DNA of 64,000 nucleotides from Boletus sp. NGJ (lineage: Eukaryota; Basidiomycota; Agaricomycetes; Boletales; Boletaceae), in assembly GCA_019096195.1 (NCBI GenBank), contig JAGTXK010000072.1, positions 248,001 to 312,000 on the forward strand, in the 5' to 3' direction. Made by a program: the position numbers and the translations under genes. The notes below the pieces were generated by a model. It worked only from the letters and a program-made list of their open reading frames with translations, did not search any database and was not told the origin of the DNA. Shown piece after piece: positions 37,077 through 49,799 of the stretch. Positions within the stretch are counted from its first letter, which is position 1; every line of letters begins with the position of its first letter.

Positions 37077-40000
37077 ATGCAAGAGGCTGAGGAGCAAGGT
37101 TAGCAAAGTTGTGTAATCCCAGCGATTCTGGAGCGCTCACGATACTCGAAGATACTTGTCGAATATGCAGCGCACCGGGGGAGCCTGGCCAGCCACTCTT
37201 TTATCCTTGTAAATGCTCTGGTACCATCCGGTACATCCATCAAGACTGGTCAGTGCAACCCTATCCACCTCTCTTTCACACTCATTTCATGCATTCCAAA
37301 GTTTAACAACATGGCTGTCGCACAGCAAGAAGAAAACTTGCGATGTCTGCAAACACCCCTACACCTTCACGAAAAGTAAGCTCGACCCACTAGAGTCCAC
37401 CATTTGCGTATCTGACCTTGGCAACCAGTATATGCCTCTGACATGCCCACTTCACTACCTCCTCTTTTACTCATCCGCCGGCTTGCACAGCAAGCGTTCT
37501 TCGTTTCTCTTTTTGGAATCCGAGCCGTTCTGATTGCAATTGTTTGGTTGGCATTACTCCCTTGGATCACTATCTGGACTTGGAGAGTTTATTTCACAAT
37601 GGGAGAGTCGACGTACGTCCTTTACACGCTTCCCTAGACCAAAGCGCTTAAAATTTCCCAGCGCGTGGTGGATAAGTGGTCGTGAGCGGCCCGCGAATGT
37701 TCGACCCATCGGAATCGCCCATACCTTGGCGGCCGGCAATGACACTGTCTCTTCGTTCCAGAATGCGACAGTTTTGCATCGCTTCGCGTCCCGTGCATTC
37801 TGGAAGACCCTGTCGTCCGATATATTTGCAGGCCAGATTATTGCATCGTTAATCGTGCTGATCTTTGTGGCTGTTTTTCTCCTTCGTGAGTGGATATCGC
37901 AGAATGCACGCCCTGGAGTCTTCGAAGAAGACGAAATTGCCGGCGTTCAACCGCAAGACCCCCCTGTCCCTAACTTACCACTTGCAAACCAGCCACCTGT
38001 ACGAGATGTGAACGTTCACTTACTTGCTCCTCAAAGACACGGTCCACTTGACGGAGATATCGAGGCGCGTCGTCAAGCGAGGCTCTGGCGCCCGCATCGC
38101 CCTATTCCCCCGAACCCTCGCTTTGAAGGCCCTCAGCGACACTTTGACGACATAGAGCGTCTGGAACTTCTCCGTGAGCCCATCCGTCGACCTCAAAATG
38201 CCCGCGTCGACCCTTTTTTGATCGCGCCGTTGCCAATGGTTCTACCATCGGAAAACCTTGACACCACACCAGTCGACACTGGTAAAGGAAAGGAAAAAGA
38301 AGCTGTTACTGCAAACTCTGTGCCAACTGCATTGGATGTTCGGAGGCGCATGCGATTCGACGATGATGAGAATACTGAACTCCTTAGCGAAGCTGATCCC
38401 TCCTCATCCGTCACGTCGAGTTTTATCCCGTCACCATCACTTTTGGGGTCAGTTTCGGGTTGTTCTACCGCTATAGAACCCTCTCCGTTCGAGTTCACGT
38501 TTAGAGTGCCAGCGGATGGGGATTCGGAAGTAGACGTCCGGGAGCCGGTCCCTGATATGCCAGCACGATCCCTGGTAGCATTGCAGACGGCCTTGATGAC
38601 AGGTACACCAGTTCCAGAGGAAGAAGAAGTACCACGCCGTAGATCAATCGTGATTTCCCCCAACCTATCCCCTCAAACTCCATCTCGTGCCGTGACGCCA
38701 GCTGTCGAAGATGAAAGCGATCTCAAACCACTATGTGATTTGTTATCCCCAGCCTCTTCCGACCTCAATTCCGGGCATTTGCCGATGCTGAACAGCTCTC
38801 TCGCTGCCGAAGATTCCCTGGGTTCTAGTAGTCTTCGGCGTGAAACGCCCTCAGAGCACTTTACAACGCAAAGTATCTTCACTTACCCTTCGGAAGTATT
38901 CGCAACGGATTCGACAAGTATGCCTACTGGGAATATGGATAGAAAGAAGAGGGTGAGGGATGAGATGGAGGAAGAGTTTGAGCACTATTTCCGCGATCCT
39001 CAGCCTGCGCCGCTCAATCCTCTCGACGCTGACAACAACCGTATAGATGTACCTCGTGAAATGCCACGTGGGATCGAGCATGTTTACATTGCAGATGGCG
39101 AGGAACAACCCCCGCTGGAGAGAGGCTCTGATGAGGAAGATGAATCGGACGATGACGAGGCACCAGAGCATATATTTTGGGACGCGGACGCAGACCGCGA
39201 GGATGACGAAGATGATGACGAAGACCCCGCGGATATTGGGGATTTCAACATTCCTAACAGACAGGGCGCACAAGCGCAGCCGCAGGCTCAGGCTCCGGTT
39301 GAGCAGTTGAACGACGCTGTGGAGGATTTGGAGGCTGCTGTCGAAGATGATATGGAGGGCGCACTTGAAGGTAGGCTTACACTGCACGATTTCATTCATG
39401 AAACTCAATATGCGACAGCCATCGGGCTCCGAGGTCCAATATTTGGCGTGGTGCAAAATGTCGGTTCGCAATAGCTGTCTTGATCTTTTCATTGACACGT
39501 CCATAGGTGATCTTAATGATATTCGTTCTGGATACTGCCATCGGTTTTGGAGTATGGCTTCCGTTCACCCTCGGAAAAACGGCTGCGCTGCTATCGGTAT
39601 GTTATAACGATCTATATATTGTCCCTCCTAATACGTCTGTCTTCTAGCTGGATCCTCAAAGAGCTCTGTATATTCTCCATCTCCCCATCCGAGGAATGCG
39701 CATTGTCACAGATCCCTTCGTGGATTTCTTTACTCTTGTTCTCGGTCGCTTCCTCATCCCATTCTTCCACAAGACGTCGGGAACCTTCCTACCGAATGTT
39801 TTTAGCCTTGTCACCTCTTTCTCCGGGAGCTTGATCCCGTCGTCGGCAGTTTCCTCTCAGTCACTTGATATAACCTCATGGGTGGTACGTCGCGCCTACT
39901 AATTCAGCAACCATGTTTTAACAAGCAGCCTTCAGGCCTCCAAGAGATCAAAATTGTCTGCTGTAGCATCGCTGTGGTTGCAATCACCACCTCAAGAGCG

Positions 40001-42378
40001 TCCAGCCCATCTTTCACAGAGGATAGATGACTTTTTCGAAAGCAATTCGACCGTTGCACGACTTCTGGAGCCTCATTTCGCTTACGTCGGTCGAGAAGTC
40101 CGACTCTTTACCAATCACTTCCAGCAGTCGTGGATCCGCTTGACTTTGGGCCACGGAAGCAATGAACGCGCGTTCGCCATAGTATTGGGTTATGGCATCG
40201 TCAGTATCATCTTGGCACTCTACTTGAATGTATTCACTGTAGGGAACGCGAAGACTGCTGGTAAAGCAGTCAGAAACGCGGTTCGGCAACAGCTCTTAGT
40301 AGTGAAGGTACGTGTTACCTGATCGACGACGGATGTGAGGTGAAGTTGATGTGGTATAGGTGGCAATGTTCATAATCATCGAACTTATCATCTTCCCCCT
40401 TGGATGCGGTATCATGCTGGACGCTTGTACGATCTGGGTATTTCCAGAGGCGTCCCTTGAATCGAGGGTAGCATTCTTCACGCAAGCTTCATTGACAGCG
40501 GTATTCTATCACTGGGTTGCAGGGACCATGTTCATGTGAGCCAATCGCTCGTACTGATTCTCGGGGTGCTGACCTGCTCGTAGGTATCAATTTGCCGTTC
40601 TGTTGGCGGGTTGTAGAAACATCATGCGTCCGGGTGCGATGTGGTTTATCAAGGATCCCCAGGATCAAAATTTCCATCCTATCCGCGACATCTTAGACAG
40701 ACCCACGTTGACTCAATTCCGTAAACTCCTCATCAGCGCGTTCATGTACGCGATGGTCGTTGCTTGTGGTGTCGGGAGTCTTGCCATCTTGCTTTTCATT
40801 GGGAACCGATCTATATTCCCGATACGCTGGAAGACCCGGTACGTAGCGGATTCTCTTGTCGCGCTCAAGCCACCCATTAGGATTCCCAGGGAGCCCCTTT
40901 CTGAAGTCCCGGTCGATCTTTTATTTCTGCAAATTGTACTGCCATACACGATGCGCCATTTGCGACCTCGCAAAGTCGCCTACCGCTTGGCCGTTCACGT
41001 GTGGAAGTTTTTAGCCGTGAGGCTACGATTAACCTCGTACATGTTCGGCGATAGGCACCGAGATGAAGAATCTTCAAGAGTGTACAAAACATGGATTGCT
41101 TTCTTCCGAAGATCTGCAAGTGACAACGAGGAACTGACTACGACACAAGATGGAACCTTCCGTCGGGTGCCCGCCAGCGACAATATCGCGCTTCCCAGAG
41201 ACATGCGCGCCACCGCTGAAGTCCATGAAGACGGTACACCCTTGAACGATAAAGCAGCAGCGTTGGTAGCATCACAAAATGCGGAGGCAATGAAGGCAAA
41301 ACGCGACGTCAAGGATGATTACATCGTTGTGTATTTCCCTCCCCGTTTCCGCACGAGGATTATTGGCTTTGTTACGCTCGTCTGGACAATCATGGCCATC
41401 GTTGCTTCAGTTTGCATCGCAGTGCCGGTGCAAATCGGGAGACACTTCTTCGCGTTGATCTCCTCTTCGCTGGTTCACGACGGTTATTCCTTCCTTGCCG
41501 GATTCTACATTCTTTGGGCGTGCTATTTGGTCGCGAAGGCAACGGAGAGCATGGACAGACGGCGTCAGCGTGTGACTGGGGATGGACCCAGAGCAGATTT
41601 CGCGGTGTACTTTGCCAAGCAGAGTCTCCTCTGGGCCATCAAGATGACATACATGGGCTTATTCCTCGGTATTCTCATTCCAATTCTGCTGGGCCTCGTT
41701 GTGGACCTTTACATTATCCTACCGGTTCGGCTAACGCTTCATCCGACGATGGTTCCGACCATTCGATTGGTGGATATGTGGTCCCTTGGACTCGTGTACT
41801 GCAAGATCGCCATACGGCTCCGCCGGAGGCTACAGCTGCCGCAGCGACGACATGACGCGCTGTACGTGGTATGTACCATCAACTATCACTCCGCGTGTGC
41901 GAGCTGATTTCACCTGCAACCTTAGCTTCTGAGCAACGGATGGGCGCATCCAGATCCTCGTCACGCGACCAAGGAACTCATTATCCCGTTGTTGGTGGGT
42001 CTTGTCACCCTGCTTCTCTTACCAGCGGGGACGGTGTACGTCTTGCGGGAATTTTTGCATGTTTCCTTGAGCAAGAAGTTCTTGTGTAAGTTCTCCTGTT
42101 TTGACGTGTGTAGCATTCTGATATATGTACCTCGCGCTCCAGTTGTACATGTGTATCCAGGTATCTTTGCCGTGATTAGCCTGTCCCGCGTCGTCGTCTC
42201 CGCGATGACCGTTCTGTCCAGCTGGTCACAGTCGATTCGGGACAAGGAGTTCCTAGTCGAAATGCGGCTACAGAACCTCGAGTCAGAAAAAGCAGGGCAG
42301 AAGACGAGCGAGAAGAAGACAGAGCTCTCAAGAACGGGTATCGTTCATGCAGAGAGAGCAATAGTGGAGGACCGATGA
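37077..42378 (+). CDS. DOA10: ER/inner-nuclear-membrane E3 ubiquitin ligase Doa10 (Ssm4/MARCH6)
   Basis: Doa10 is a multi-pass membrane RING-CH ubiquitin ligase of ER-associated degradation. The start MQEAEEQ joins DTCRICSAPGEPGQPLFYPC by a 53-nt intron. The RINGv finger continues KCSGTIRYIHQD and, after an intron, LTTWLSHSKKKTCDVCKHPY with TFTK, completing the C4HC3 ligands. Membrane segments follow early (FFVSLFGIRAVLIAIVWLAL, IIASLIVLIFVAVFLL). A large acidic, disordered loop comes between about residues 200 and 780 (for example DEEDESDDDEAPEHIFWDAD). Then comes the conserved TD-like domain region, LTAVFYHWVAGTMFM with YQFAVLLAGCRNIMRPGAMW and FIKDPQDQNFHPIRDILDRP. More hydrophobic segments run to the end (IIGFVTLVWTIMAIVASVCI; MGLFLGILIPILLGLVVDLY). 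The frame closes ERAIVEDR, TGA. About 1,500 residues and more than ten introns. Very good family match. Confidence 0.92.
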
Positions 42379-44868
42379 GCACGTGTATACATATAGTCAT
42401 CACATTAGGGCAGCCAGCGCATCATAGACATTAATTTGATTCATCTCGTGCGGTATGGTTGCATGAAAAGAACAATGTTCTCACTCGACGGACTTGGTGA
42501 ACAGAAAGCGCATCGTCGGGCGAAAAGCCCGACCGGCCCCTGGTAGCCGGGCCCATGCGGAAGCAAAAATATGACAAGCCCGGGGTGGCCTCCGATCATA
42601 GGTGCCAGGGGGACTCGACCGCGAAGATCTGTCGCCTTATAAACCGCAGCATTAAGTGTTACGGTCACTTCTTCTCCGTGGATCTACAAACGTACTCGAA
42701 CGTGAATCTCGCTGATCGTTCATGTCCCAAACAGCCCCCCCGTTGGCGATGGAATATACGCGCGCGCACACACGCGAGGTTTGGGCGTTTGTCGTCAACC
42801 AAAGTTGCGCTGTTTTTTTTTTTTCTGTCAAGCAACGATTATCCCTAGTTTGCCGTGGAAGCGACACACGGACGAGATGCTGTAGAGTAGGGTGGCAACG
42901 CACCGACGGATCTGTCGTCGTATAGCCAAAGGTTAATTCGGAACCTCACGCGGGTGGCACAAACGGCAGAACAATTTTAAAAAAAGGAGACCGACCGTGT
43001 ATGAGGCTACCAAGTGACGTGTGATGATCTCACGCTCAGATGGAGATGGAGATGGAGCTTGCAACGCACTTGACGTCTGACGGCAGTTCCGTGTGTTGGT
43101 TGGTATCGGGAACGCGTATGGGAGTGGCCCCAAGGGATGTTTCGAACTTTGGAGAGCGGGTTTCGCACCTGCGTTATGGCCCTTTTCGGTGATAGGTAGG
43201 AGCCTGCAGTCGGGGAGTTTAGAGTAAGGGTAGACATGGGCAGTGCTGCTGCTGTGGTACGTTTTTTTTTCCCTACATCTTACGCAACCAGCGTTAAAGG
43301 AATGGGACAGACGCGTGGGACGAAGCTAAATTGGTCACGTTAACGAGTACTTTTTGAGGGATGGTCAGAAGGAAGTAGACGGAGCACGGAATAGGTATAG
43401 CCTGCCACCGAGTCCCTAGTAGCATGCAGTGGAGATGAAAAGTCGTTTGTGGGCTGAAACAGGGATCAAAGGGACTAATCGAGAGCACCCGAGCACATAA
43501 ACATGCCAGTTACAGTGGGCCACTGCCCAGATCAGGATTGACGTTAGTCGCGAAAAGTGCTGGCAAGCCTTGGATGAACATACTTTATCGCCGCAATATC
43601 TTGGGCGCTGTCGTCCATTGTGTGTGTGTGTGGGATTGTTACATAGATCAGAGGCAATGCATCACATCGCCCAACTTGATACGAACCTAAAGTGAAAGCT
43701 GGCATGAATTCAATGCAAAGTAAAACGTCGCAACGTGCAACAGACAGCGAGGCACGACATGAAGCTATTCAAACTCACAAACGAGGAAAACTGTCTTTCG
43801 ACAACCGTTTTGCCGTTCGGTTGTTAGAGTTTCATACCGTCGACGATAAGCCACAAACCCTTTCTCGCATGCTCAAGGAGCGCTGATCGGCGTCTCACAA
43901 CATGCGGTGAGTTATTCCGTAACGGTTGCACGTTATTGTCATTTGCAGAGTGCCTGGTGGTAAGACCCTACTACCACGACTATGTAAACGGACCCTGTGG
44001 CACACCTCCCGGTAAGACGTCGCCCCTGTTTCGAAGAAGCGGATTCCTTTGATGGATGATGGAGCTCAGGTAGCAAGTCACATTACCATTCACACTTCCC
44101 CAATTCAAGGACTGACCTGAGCAAGGAACACCAAGCCACGGAACCGATGCCGCGAAACCTTCCCACCTCTGTGGGATACCCAATCACGCTCGATCTCGAG
44201 ACGGGAAACCGGACCCCAAATTAACGGAGAATCGAGAGTTACGCACAAGGTGTTTGGGGGACTAGCAAAGGGACTACCCCGATGTGCGGGACGCGTTGCC
44301 TGAGCAAGACGGAAAAAAAAACGGTGACATGACAGCGTATCGAGAGGATCCTAGAAAAAGTTTCCGAGAGAATAGAAAAAAAAAAAAAAAAGCGTACGTG
44401 ATGGATCACCGCAACTATCGAACGAATCGGAAGAAAAATGCCCACCTCGGCAACGTTGAAATCGTGGTGGTCGAGTGGCAGCTAGCCCAACCAGGGGCGT
44501 GTTTCAGACCTGCAGCTCCAGGCGTTCGATGCGAGCTTGAACGAACTGAAACTTTCACTGAATGGCTGTCAGCTGAGGCAGACTCAAAAAGCTGAAAACT
44601 CAGCGACTGCTGTTTGGAGTGCACAGCCACTCTGATCCAGAATGGCAACTTGAATCACCCTGAAACAAAGTTCTGCGAGCGTTGGCTCAGCTCAGCTCAG
44701 CTTACGACCGTGTCCTGACCATTAATCAGTCACTCCGTTTAACCACGGGAAATTTTACGTGGTGGCGCGTGGTCTGTGAAGCCGCTCTGTCATCTCAGCG
44801 GGTCAAGGACTTTCCAGCGACCGGTGCACAAGTGGACACCGGTCTCCAGGCCTCCAAAGAGCCGCACT
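42379..44868. other. 2.5-kb intergenic tract with simple-sequence runs
   Basis: No gene is supported. There are several homopolymer and dinucleotide runs: T-rich near 42815-42830, a GC/CA alternating patch near 42755-42775, a TG run near 43620-43632, and an A-run near 44379-44391. Short frames, such as 43692-43886 and 44284-44595, lack motifs. Reading both strands, I found nothing with the A-box and B-box of a tRNA gene. Confidence 0.45.
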
Positions 44869-45648
44869 ATGACGGTTAGTCTTTGTCACGTCACGTCCTC
44901 TCGCACTGACCCGTACCCGAATGAGCAGGACCTCACGTACTGTTACCTACACATGACCGAGCATGACCTCAAAGTCATCGACACGATCGATAGTCTTGAG
45001 TATATCTCGGGCGAGATGTCTGACGACGGTGCGACACTACGTCCATCCATTTCATAGTTGCCGTAAACTTGGACACGTAGATCTCGACATCCCCGCACAC
45101 ATGATACCACCAAATCCTGACGATTCTGACAGTGTGTCTCGTTCACGCGCTGTGTGCAGGTTCGCTTCCCAAGTTGACGGATATCTCCAGTCCTACCTTC
45201 ACAGGTCCATCCCTCTTACCCGTACGGTAATCCTACAAACATAAAACATCCGGCTGCTCGCCCGAGACCCCCGTACGATCCCACCTCTCGCGCTCTGTTC
45301 GAAGACATGGGTTACGGTGGTGGCGGCGTTAATGGTGCGTTGCGCTGGAAGGATCTTGCCTTGGAACGCTTGCTCCCTGTCGACGAAGAGAAAGAAGAGA
45401 TGAAGCGCGCAGCCGAGGCAAGGAAGATGGCCAACGGGGCAACTGGACAAGCCCACCACCATCCACCACCGCAACCACCCCCACCACCGGCGGACGCAGC
45501 AGACCAGACAATAGAGGAGGAGGAAGAGGAGGATGAAGAAGAAGAAGAAGAGGGAGAGGGAGAGAATAGCACTGACCACGATGAGAACGAGGTCGAGGGC
45601 AGCGAAGACGAGGGAGCCACTAATGATGGCGATGACGACGACATGTAG
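44869..45648 (+). CDS. APC13: anaphase-promoting complex subunit 13 (Apc13-like) with long acidic tail
   Basis: Apc13 is a small structural subunit of the APC/C cell-cycle ubiquitin ligase. The first exon is only ATGACG. A 54-nt intron at 44875-44928 (GTTAGT to GAGCAG) joins DLTYCYLHMTEHDLKVIDTI. After the next intron comes DLDIPAHMIPPNPDDSD, matching the Apc13 pattern of an acidic run followed by IP and a proline-rich turn. A third intron leads to ILPSQVHPSYPYGNPTNIKH and PPYDPTSRALFEDMGYGG. The conserved end GALRWKDLALERL corresponds to KWTDLALQYL in the human protein. After that, family members normally stop, but here about 85 more residues follow. They are Pro-rich and then almost purely acidic (EEEEEEDEEEEEEGEGE), ending DDDDM. 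The stop at 45646-45648 lies 15 bases from the stop of RRP4 on the other strand. The identification rests on these two motifs. Confidence 0.68.
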
Positions 45649-45663
45649 GGTACAACATTCACA

Positions 45664-46951
45664 CTAATTATTTCCACCTACGATCGCTACGAGCGCCTCT
45701 CCCACATCCCCGTGGACTATGTCTTTGGTGTCCACTTCCTGTTCAATCACCCAATCATACGCTTCCAGAAGCCGTGTGTCTGTTAACGGAACAAAATGGT
45801 CTGCTAGAAGATGGATTATGTTGCTGATACGCGCAATGGCAGTACGCGTTGCGACATCGATATCCTTGAGGGGAAGTGGGTGAACACCATTGCACGGAGC
45901 ATGGAGGAACTTTGCCCACGTCGTTCCGATTGGAGTAGACGGCCTCTGCATCGAAGCCTTCTTCCCCCTGGTCACTGTCTTGGACATGTTTGCTGACCCA
46001 TATGTAACCATTTAATCCAAGGATCAAATCAACTCCGCAGGGCAGTGAAATGAAATGCGATTTTAAGCGCCTAATCAGGGCAGGTGGGACGATAACCAGT
46101 TGGCCGTTCCGCAGCTAGGGAAGTCGTGAGTAAAGTAGAGTATCCATGGAGCAACCCACCGACCGACCTTGCCGTACTTGAGCGAGCGTGTGTGCAGTGA
46201 CATGGCACCGTCTGAGAAAAATGCCTGGACCTCTGCAACGAGGAGATCTCCTTCTTCGAAAAAAGTTCGCATCTGGAGTTCATCACTCTCCAATTTTCGG
46301 CGCTGGAATCCAGGGCAAAACCCTCAAACGTCATGGGACCACGGAAGGGAAAATAACATGCCTGGACACCACCAGGCAGATTGACGGACGAAAGCATCAA
46401 AATGGCTTCCTGACGCCCATTCGCGTCCGCCTTCCATCGCCGTGGCTGGACCTATCACATTTTCCCAGCCAAAAAAAAAAAAGGGTGATGATTAATTGAA
46501 CTCTCAAGATCCGGTCAGACGGACCTCGGTGATTCGTCCCACAACGAGGTCGCCGACCTCTGCATTGTACCTTGGGCGGCCAAGATAGGGGTTGTGACAT
46601 GACGTGAGTGAAATGGAGTGTGTGCTCACCTGGTCCGTACGGCACGGACGGTGACCAGTTTGTTCACTCGTTCCACACTACCGGCGACGGAGGCGATGAC
46701 TTGTTCCCTGTCTACGTACGTCCCATGACCGCTGACATGCCCCCTTTTTTTTCAACGGTGGTTCAAGAAGGATCTGTGCGGAGTTGCGCTCACCGCATGG
46801 AATTATGCGCCGAGGTGATCGATTCGCCTGGATAGGTCAGCCTGGACGCAGAGGTGTCCATGTCGTCGACATCCATGAGATCGCCAACGTCCGGGTGATG
46901 GCGCGTAGTAACGTGATCCGTGGGGTGCGGAAAAGAAACAAAGGAGAGCAT
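45664..46951 (-). CDS. RRP4: exosome RNA-binding subunit Rrp4
   Basis: Rrp4/EXOSC2 is one of the three cap subunits of the RNA exosome, with S1 and KH domains that guide RNA into the complex. The ATG at 46951 opens [20 protein letters not shown] and reaches [17 protein letters not shown]. An intron follows, then [20 protein letters not shown] and [14 protein letters not shown]. Then come [18 protein letters not shown] (start of the S1 domain), [13 protein letters not shown], and [20 protein letters not shown] followed by [21 protein letters not shown] and [18 protein letters not shown] mark the KH region (here NGYIW replaces the usual NG-IW pattern only slightly). The C-terminal exon is [20 protein letters not shown] to [13 protein letters not shown]. 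All family landmarks appear in order across six or seven introns. It converges on APC13. Confidence 0.92.
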
Positions 46952-47456
46952 GGTCAAGTTAATGGTCCGACTTTGTGTTTAGACTTTTGATTTTACATAA
47001 GCATCACAAGCCGCAACTTGCTCGTCTTCTCGCCCAACTTGTCCAGATCTGCCAACTGAAAATCATACCAGGCTGTTTCTTACCTGGCAGCCGGCTTCAG
47101 CACCGTGTGTTCCTTTGTCCCTGTCGTAATCGCCGCGTAACAAGTCCCACCCGCTCTTCACACTCACACGTTTGCGTTAATCCCTGGCTTGGCTGCGCAT
47201 CTCAAATCCGTCACGCAGCGATAACAACAAACTGGGTACCCTTCTATTGGTGGGCTACGTAAACACTATGTGGTCGATAGCGATAAGCGAAACAAATAGA
47301 TAGACCGGGCTACAATGGACAGCAAAATAAATAAATACTATATGCGCTCTATGCTTGTGACAGCACAAAGAAAATCAGCGTCAGCGTGGTGCAGTGAGGA
47401 GGGTATGCTCACAAGTTGATTTTTAAGTACAAATAAGATACGAACGCGTTACACGT
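46952..47456. other. 0.5-kb spacer, RRP4 promoter and MYND-gene 3' end
   Basis: Lies upstream of RRP4 and downstream of the MYND gene, both on the minus strand. No gene recognised. Confidence 0.4.
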
Positions 47457-48197
47457 TCACTTGTAAGCCAGGAAGTAGGCAGACAATGCCGGCAAATCAT
47501 TCGATCCGGCATCAGAGTATCCTTGCCTTCGCGATCCGTTGAACTTGAGGACGACGACGGTTCCACACCACGCCTTGGCAGCCGCACCAGAGGTGATGTG
47601 GTAGATGGCGCGGTTGATGGGGGCTCCGCGTGACAAGGCATTCGGGGAATACCACAAGTGAAGGGGAAACCTAAGTGGCTCCCCGTTGAGCCCTTGCGTC
47701 AGGACGATGCTCTCCGCGAGGCTATCGTCGAAGTACCCGCTGACGAGTGGCTGTGGGCAGATGCCTTGCGTCGGAACTTGCGATGGTCGGCACTTGATCG
47801 TGATGATCCTTGGGCGCTCTGCGGATCGTCAGTAACGGCATTAATATAGGCGCGCTCGACGCGTCAAGATCCAAACACACCTTCTTCAGGGGAGAAGAGA
47901 ATAGCCGACACCATGATTAACTGTTGCTCCGCTGGTGGGGGTGTGGCAATGATATTGTAATTTTGCGCGTGGGTAACCGGGATACATTCCTTGCGATGGC
48001 GTGGCCAGTCCTGAAGGGGTGCATGCCATCGCGTGAGTCTACTTTACGGCAGGTCGCGTGACACGAGGAAGAAGCATACGCACGCTTTGGAGGTGCTCCG
48101 GGGCGCAATACCACGCCGTTTGGCAGCGACTACACCACATAGAGGTCGGCCTGCAGCAAACCGTGCAAGGGTGGTTAATGAGAGGGACAGGGTTCAT
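47457..48197 (-). CDS. MYND-type zinc-finger protein
   Basis: A small protein with an N-terminal MYND zinc finger: MNPVPLINHPCTVCCRPTSM, then WCSRCQTAWYCAPEHLQS, and across an intron DWPRHRKECIP. All seven Cys and the final His-x3-Cys are present. MYND fingers bind proline-rich peptides. A middle part follows with TPPPAEQQLIMVSAILFSPE. The C-terminal exons carry MWYSPNALSRGAPINRAIYH and VVVLKFNGSRRQGYSDAGSN, then DLPALSAYFLAYK, a well-formed end that I associate with a widespread family of short fungal MYND proteins of unknown role. The ATG at 48197 is the first before the finger. Introns use GTGCGT-type donors. No methyltransferase (SET) domain is present. Confidence 0.82.
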
Positions 48198-49058
48198 ATC
48201 TGCACGTGGTGAAGATGAGAGAAGAAGTTTTCGAGGAGGACAGAAGAAGTATTGGTGATGCTGGAGACCACGGCCAGACCAGTCGGCCTTAAATATGTTC
48301 GACAACGAGCAAATCCGCGTGACCCTTCATCAAGGAACGCGTCGGGAAACCCGTTGGTGTGTGACTGTGAGAAGGAAAAAAAATGCTTGTCCTTCGGGAA
48401 TAATATCATAAAGTTTGAGACGCCGAGATCTCGGTGCACTGAGGCGGTGTTGTCCAACCAGGCACAGTGGACATGAAATCTGAGTGTGACAGCCTGAGCT
48501 CACAGGTGGCCAAGTGAGAACCGAGAACACGTGAATGTATTCAGCGTTGACGAAAAGGATGCGTGAGGACGACCTGAAGGGCCATGATGGAGTGTTGGAG
48601 AAAGCGATCTTGGTCGTCTGTAGAGACGATCTGTCCGCTTAAGTAATCGAAACTTCATGGCATTCGTTTCAGGTGGAATGGACGACGAAACGACTCAAAC
48701 CTTTTGCTTGCCAAGGGACCGGAGGGTCGCTGAGCCCAAATAGAGTACCTGAGTAACGAGTTGCGGGTCCGATGCGCTCGCTCAGCTCTGTTTGGTACTT
48801 ACCAACGCAACTTGGAGTGGGAAGCGGGAAAGCGCTGTGTTACGGAACTGAATTGGCAGATTTACGGTGATGACTTTGCATAAGAGAAATCGACTCGAAC
48901 ACATTCCGTGATCACTGACAAGACCCCGAAAACACGTGGTAACCCCCGGTTTTTTTCCCATCTCGGCTTCTCCGTCGCCGGTCCCGGTCCCCCCACGGCG
49001 TATCCTCCGGCAGCAGCCTGTCACATTTGTCACACAAGCTTTGCCATCCAATACCACC
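48198..49058. promoter_or_regulatory. head-to-head spacer between the MYND gene and Y14
   Basis: About 0.86 kb between two divergent starts. Open frames here are short and motif-free. I see no unmistakable TATA box close to either start. Confidence 0.35.
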
Positions 49059-49799
49059 ATGTCCGACGATGAGATGAACATCGATGAGGGTCTGTTTCTA
49101 AATTGTCACCGGCTGTGCGTGTCTTGACCCCCCCTCCCAGTTGCCAACGCGGGCACCGTGAGACGCAGAGGCAGAGGCTTCCACAGCACAACAGGCAAGT
49201 GGTTGCACCCGAGCACCCTTTTAGATGGACCGCAATGCATTTTCGTTACATTAGGTGGAAACGACGGCACAGTGAACGCAGAAGCCACTTACGATAGAGT
49301 CGAATCTTCTCATGTCAAGGACGCGGACACTCGCGCTGCCCGCTGTACGTCTCACCTTCCCGCCATATGGTTCTCTGCGTGCACCACTAATGTCCGTTTT
49401 GCAAATGCGCAGCTGTAGAAGGTTGGATCGTCTTGGTCACCAACGTCCACGAAGAGGCAACGGAGGAAGACGTCACCGACAAGTTCGCCGAGTTCGGTGA
49501 AATAAAAAACCTGCATCTCAACTTGGACCGCCGTACCGGCTATGTCAAGGTGTGCGACAATCGTGTTGCAGCTGCGGCCCGCCCACTGACGCGTTAGTTA
49601 CCAAATCCAGGGCTATGCGTTGGTCGAGTATGAGACCATGGCAGAAGCACAGGCAGCCATTGATGGCGCCCCAGGGACACCGTTGTTGGAACAAGTCATA
49701 CAATGTGACTACGCGTTTGTTCGGCCACCGCCCTCTGGGCCGAAGAAAGGGAGAGGGAGAGAAGCACGTGGACGGAGTGCGAGTCCGTCCCGGAGATAA
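49059..49799 (+). CDS. exon junction complex core protein Y14 (RBM8A)
   Basis: Y14 pairs with Mago to lock the exon junction complex on spliced m[13 protein letters not shown] begins the first exon. Short exons then give [33 protein letters not shown], and the [43 protein letters not shown] with TGYVK, then [20 protein letters not shown] and [16 protein letters not shown]. The order [24 protein letters not shown] and the C-terminal GRSASPSRR are hallmarks of Y14. The RNP motifs GYALVEY and GWIVLVTNV are present. TAA at 49797-49799. Four introns in a gene of about 0.7 kb, consistent with an intron-dense genome that uses this complex. Confidence 0.93.

Noticed and set aside
37099-37151. Very short 24-nt intron at the start of DOA10
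   Set aside because: A 53-nt intron ending CTCGAAG joins MQEAEEQ to DTCRICSAPGEPG in frame, so the tiny intron is not needed.
44284-44595. 103-codon frame in the 42.4-44.9 kb tract
   Set aside because: It is built on an A-run encoding Lys repeats, has no motif, and overlaps an equally long antisense frame.
42379-44868. tRNA or other structured RNA genes in the intergenic tract
   Set aside because: I looked for A-box and B-box pairs with correct spacing and paired arms on both strands and found none that I could support.
45312-45677. Ser-rich minus-strand frame opposite APC13
   Set aside because: It is the mirror of the GAG/GAA-rich acidic tail. The long Ser run is an artefact of reading the complement.
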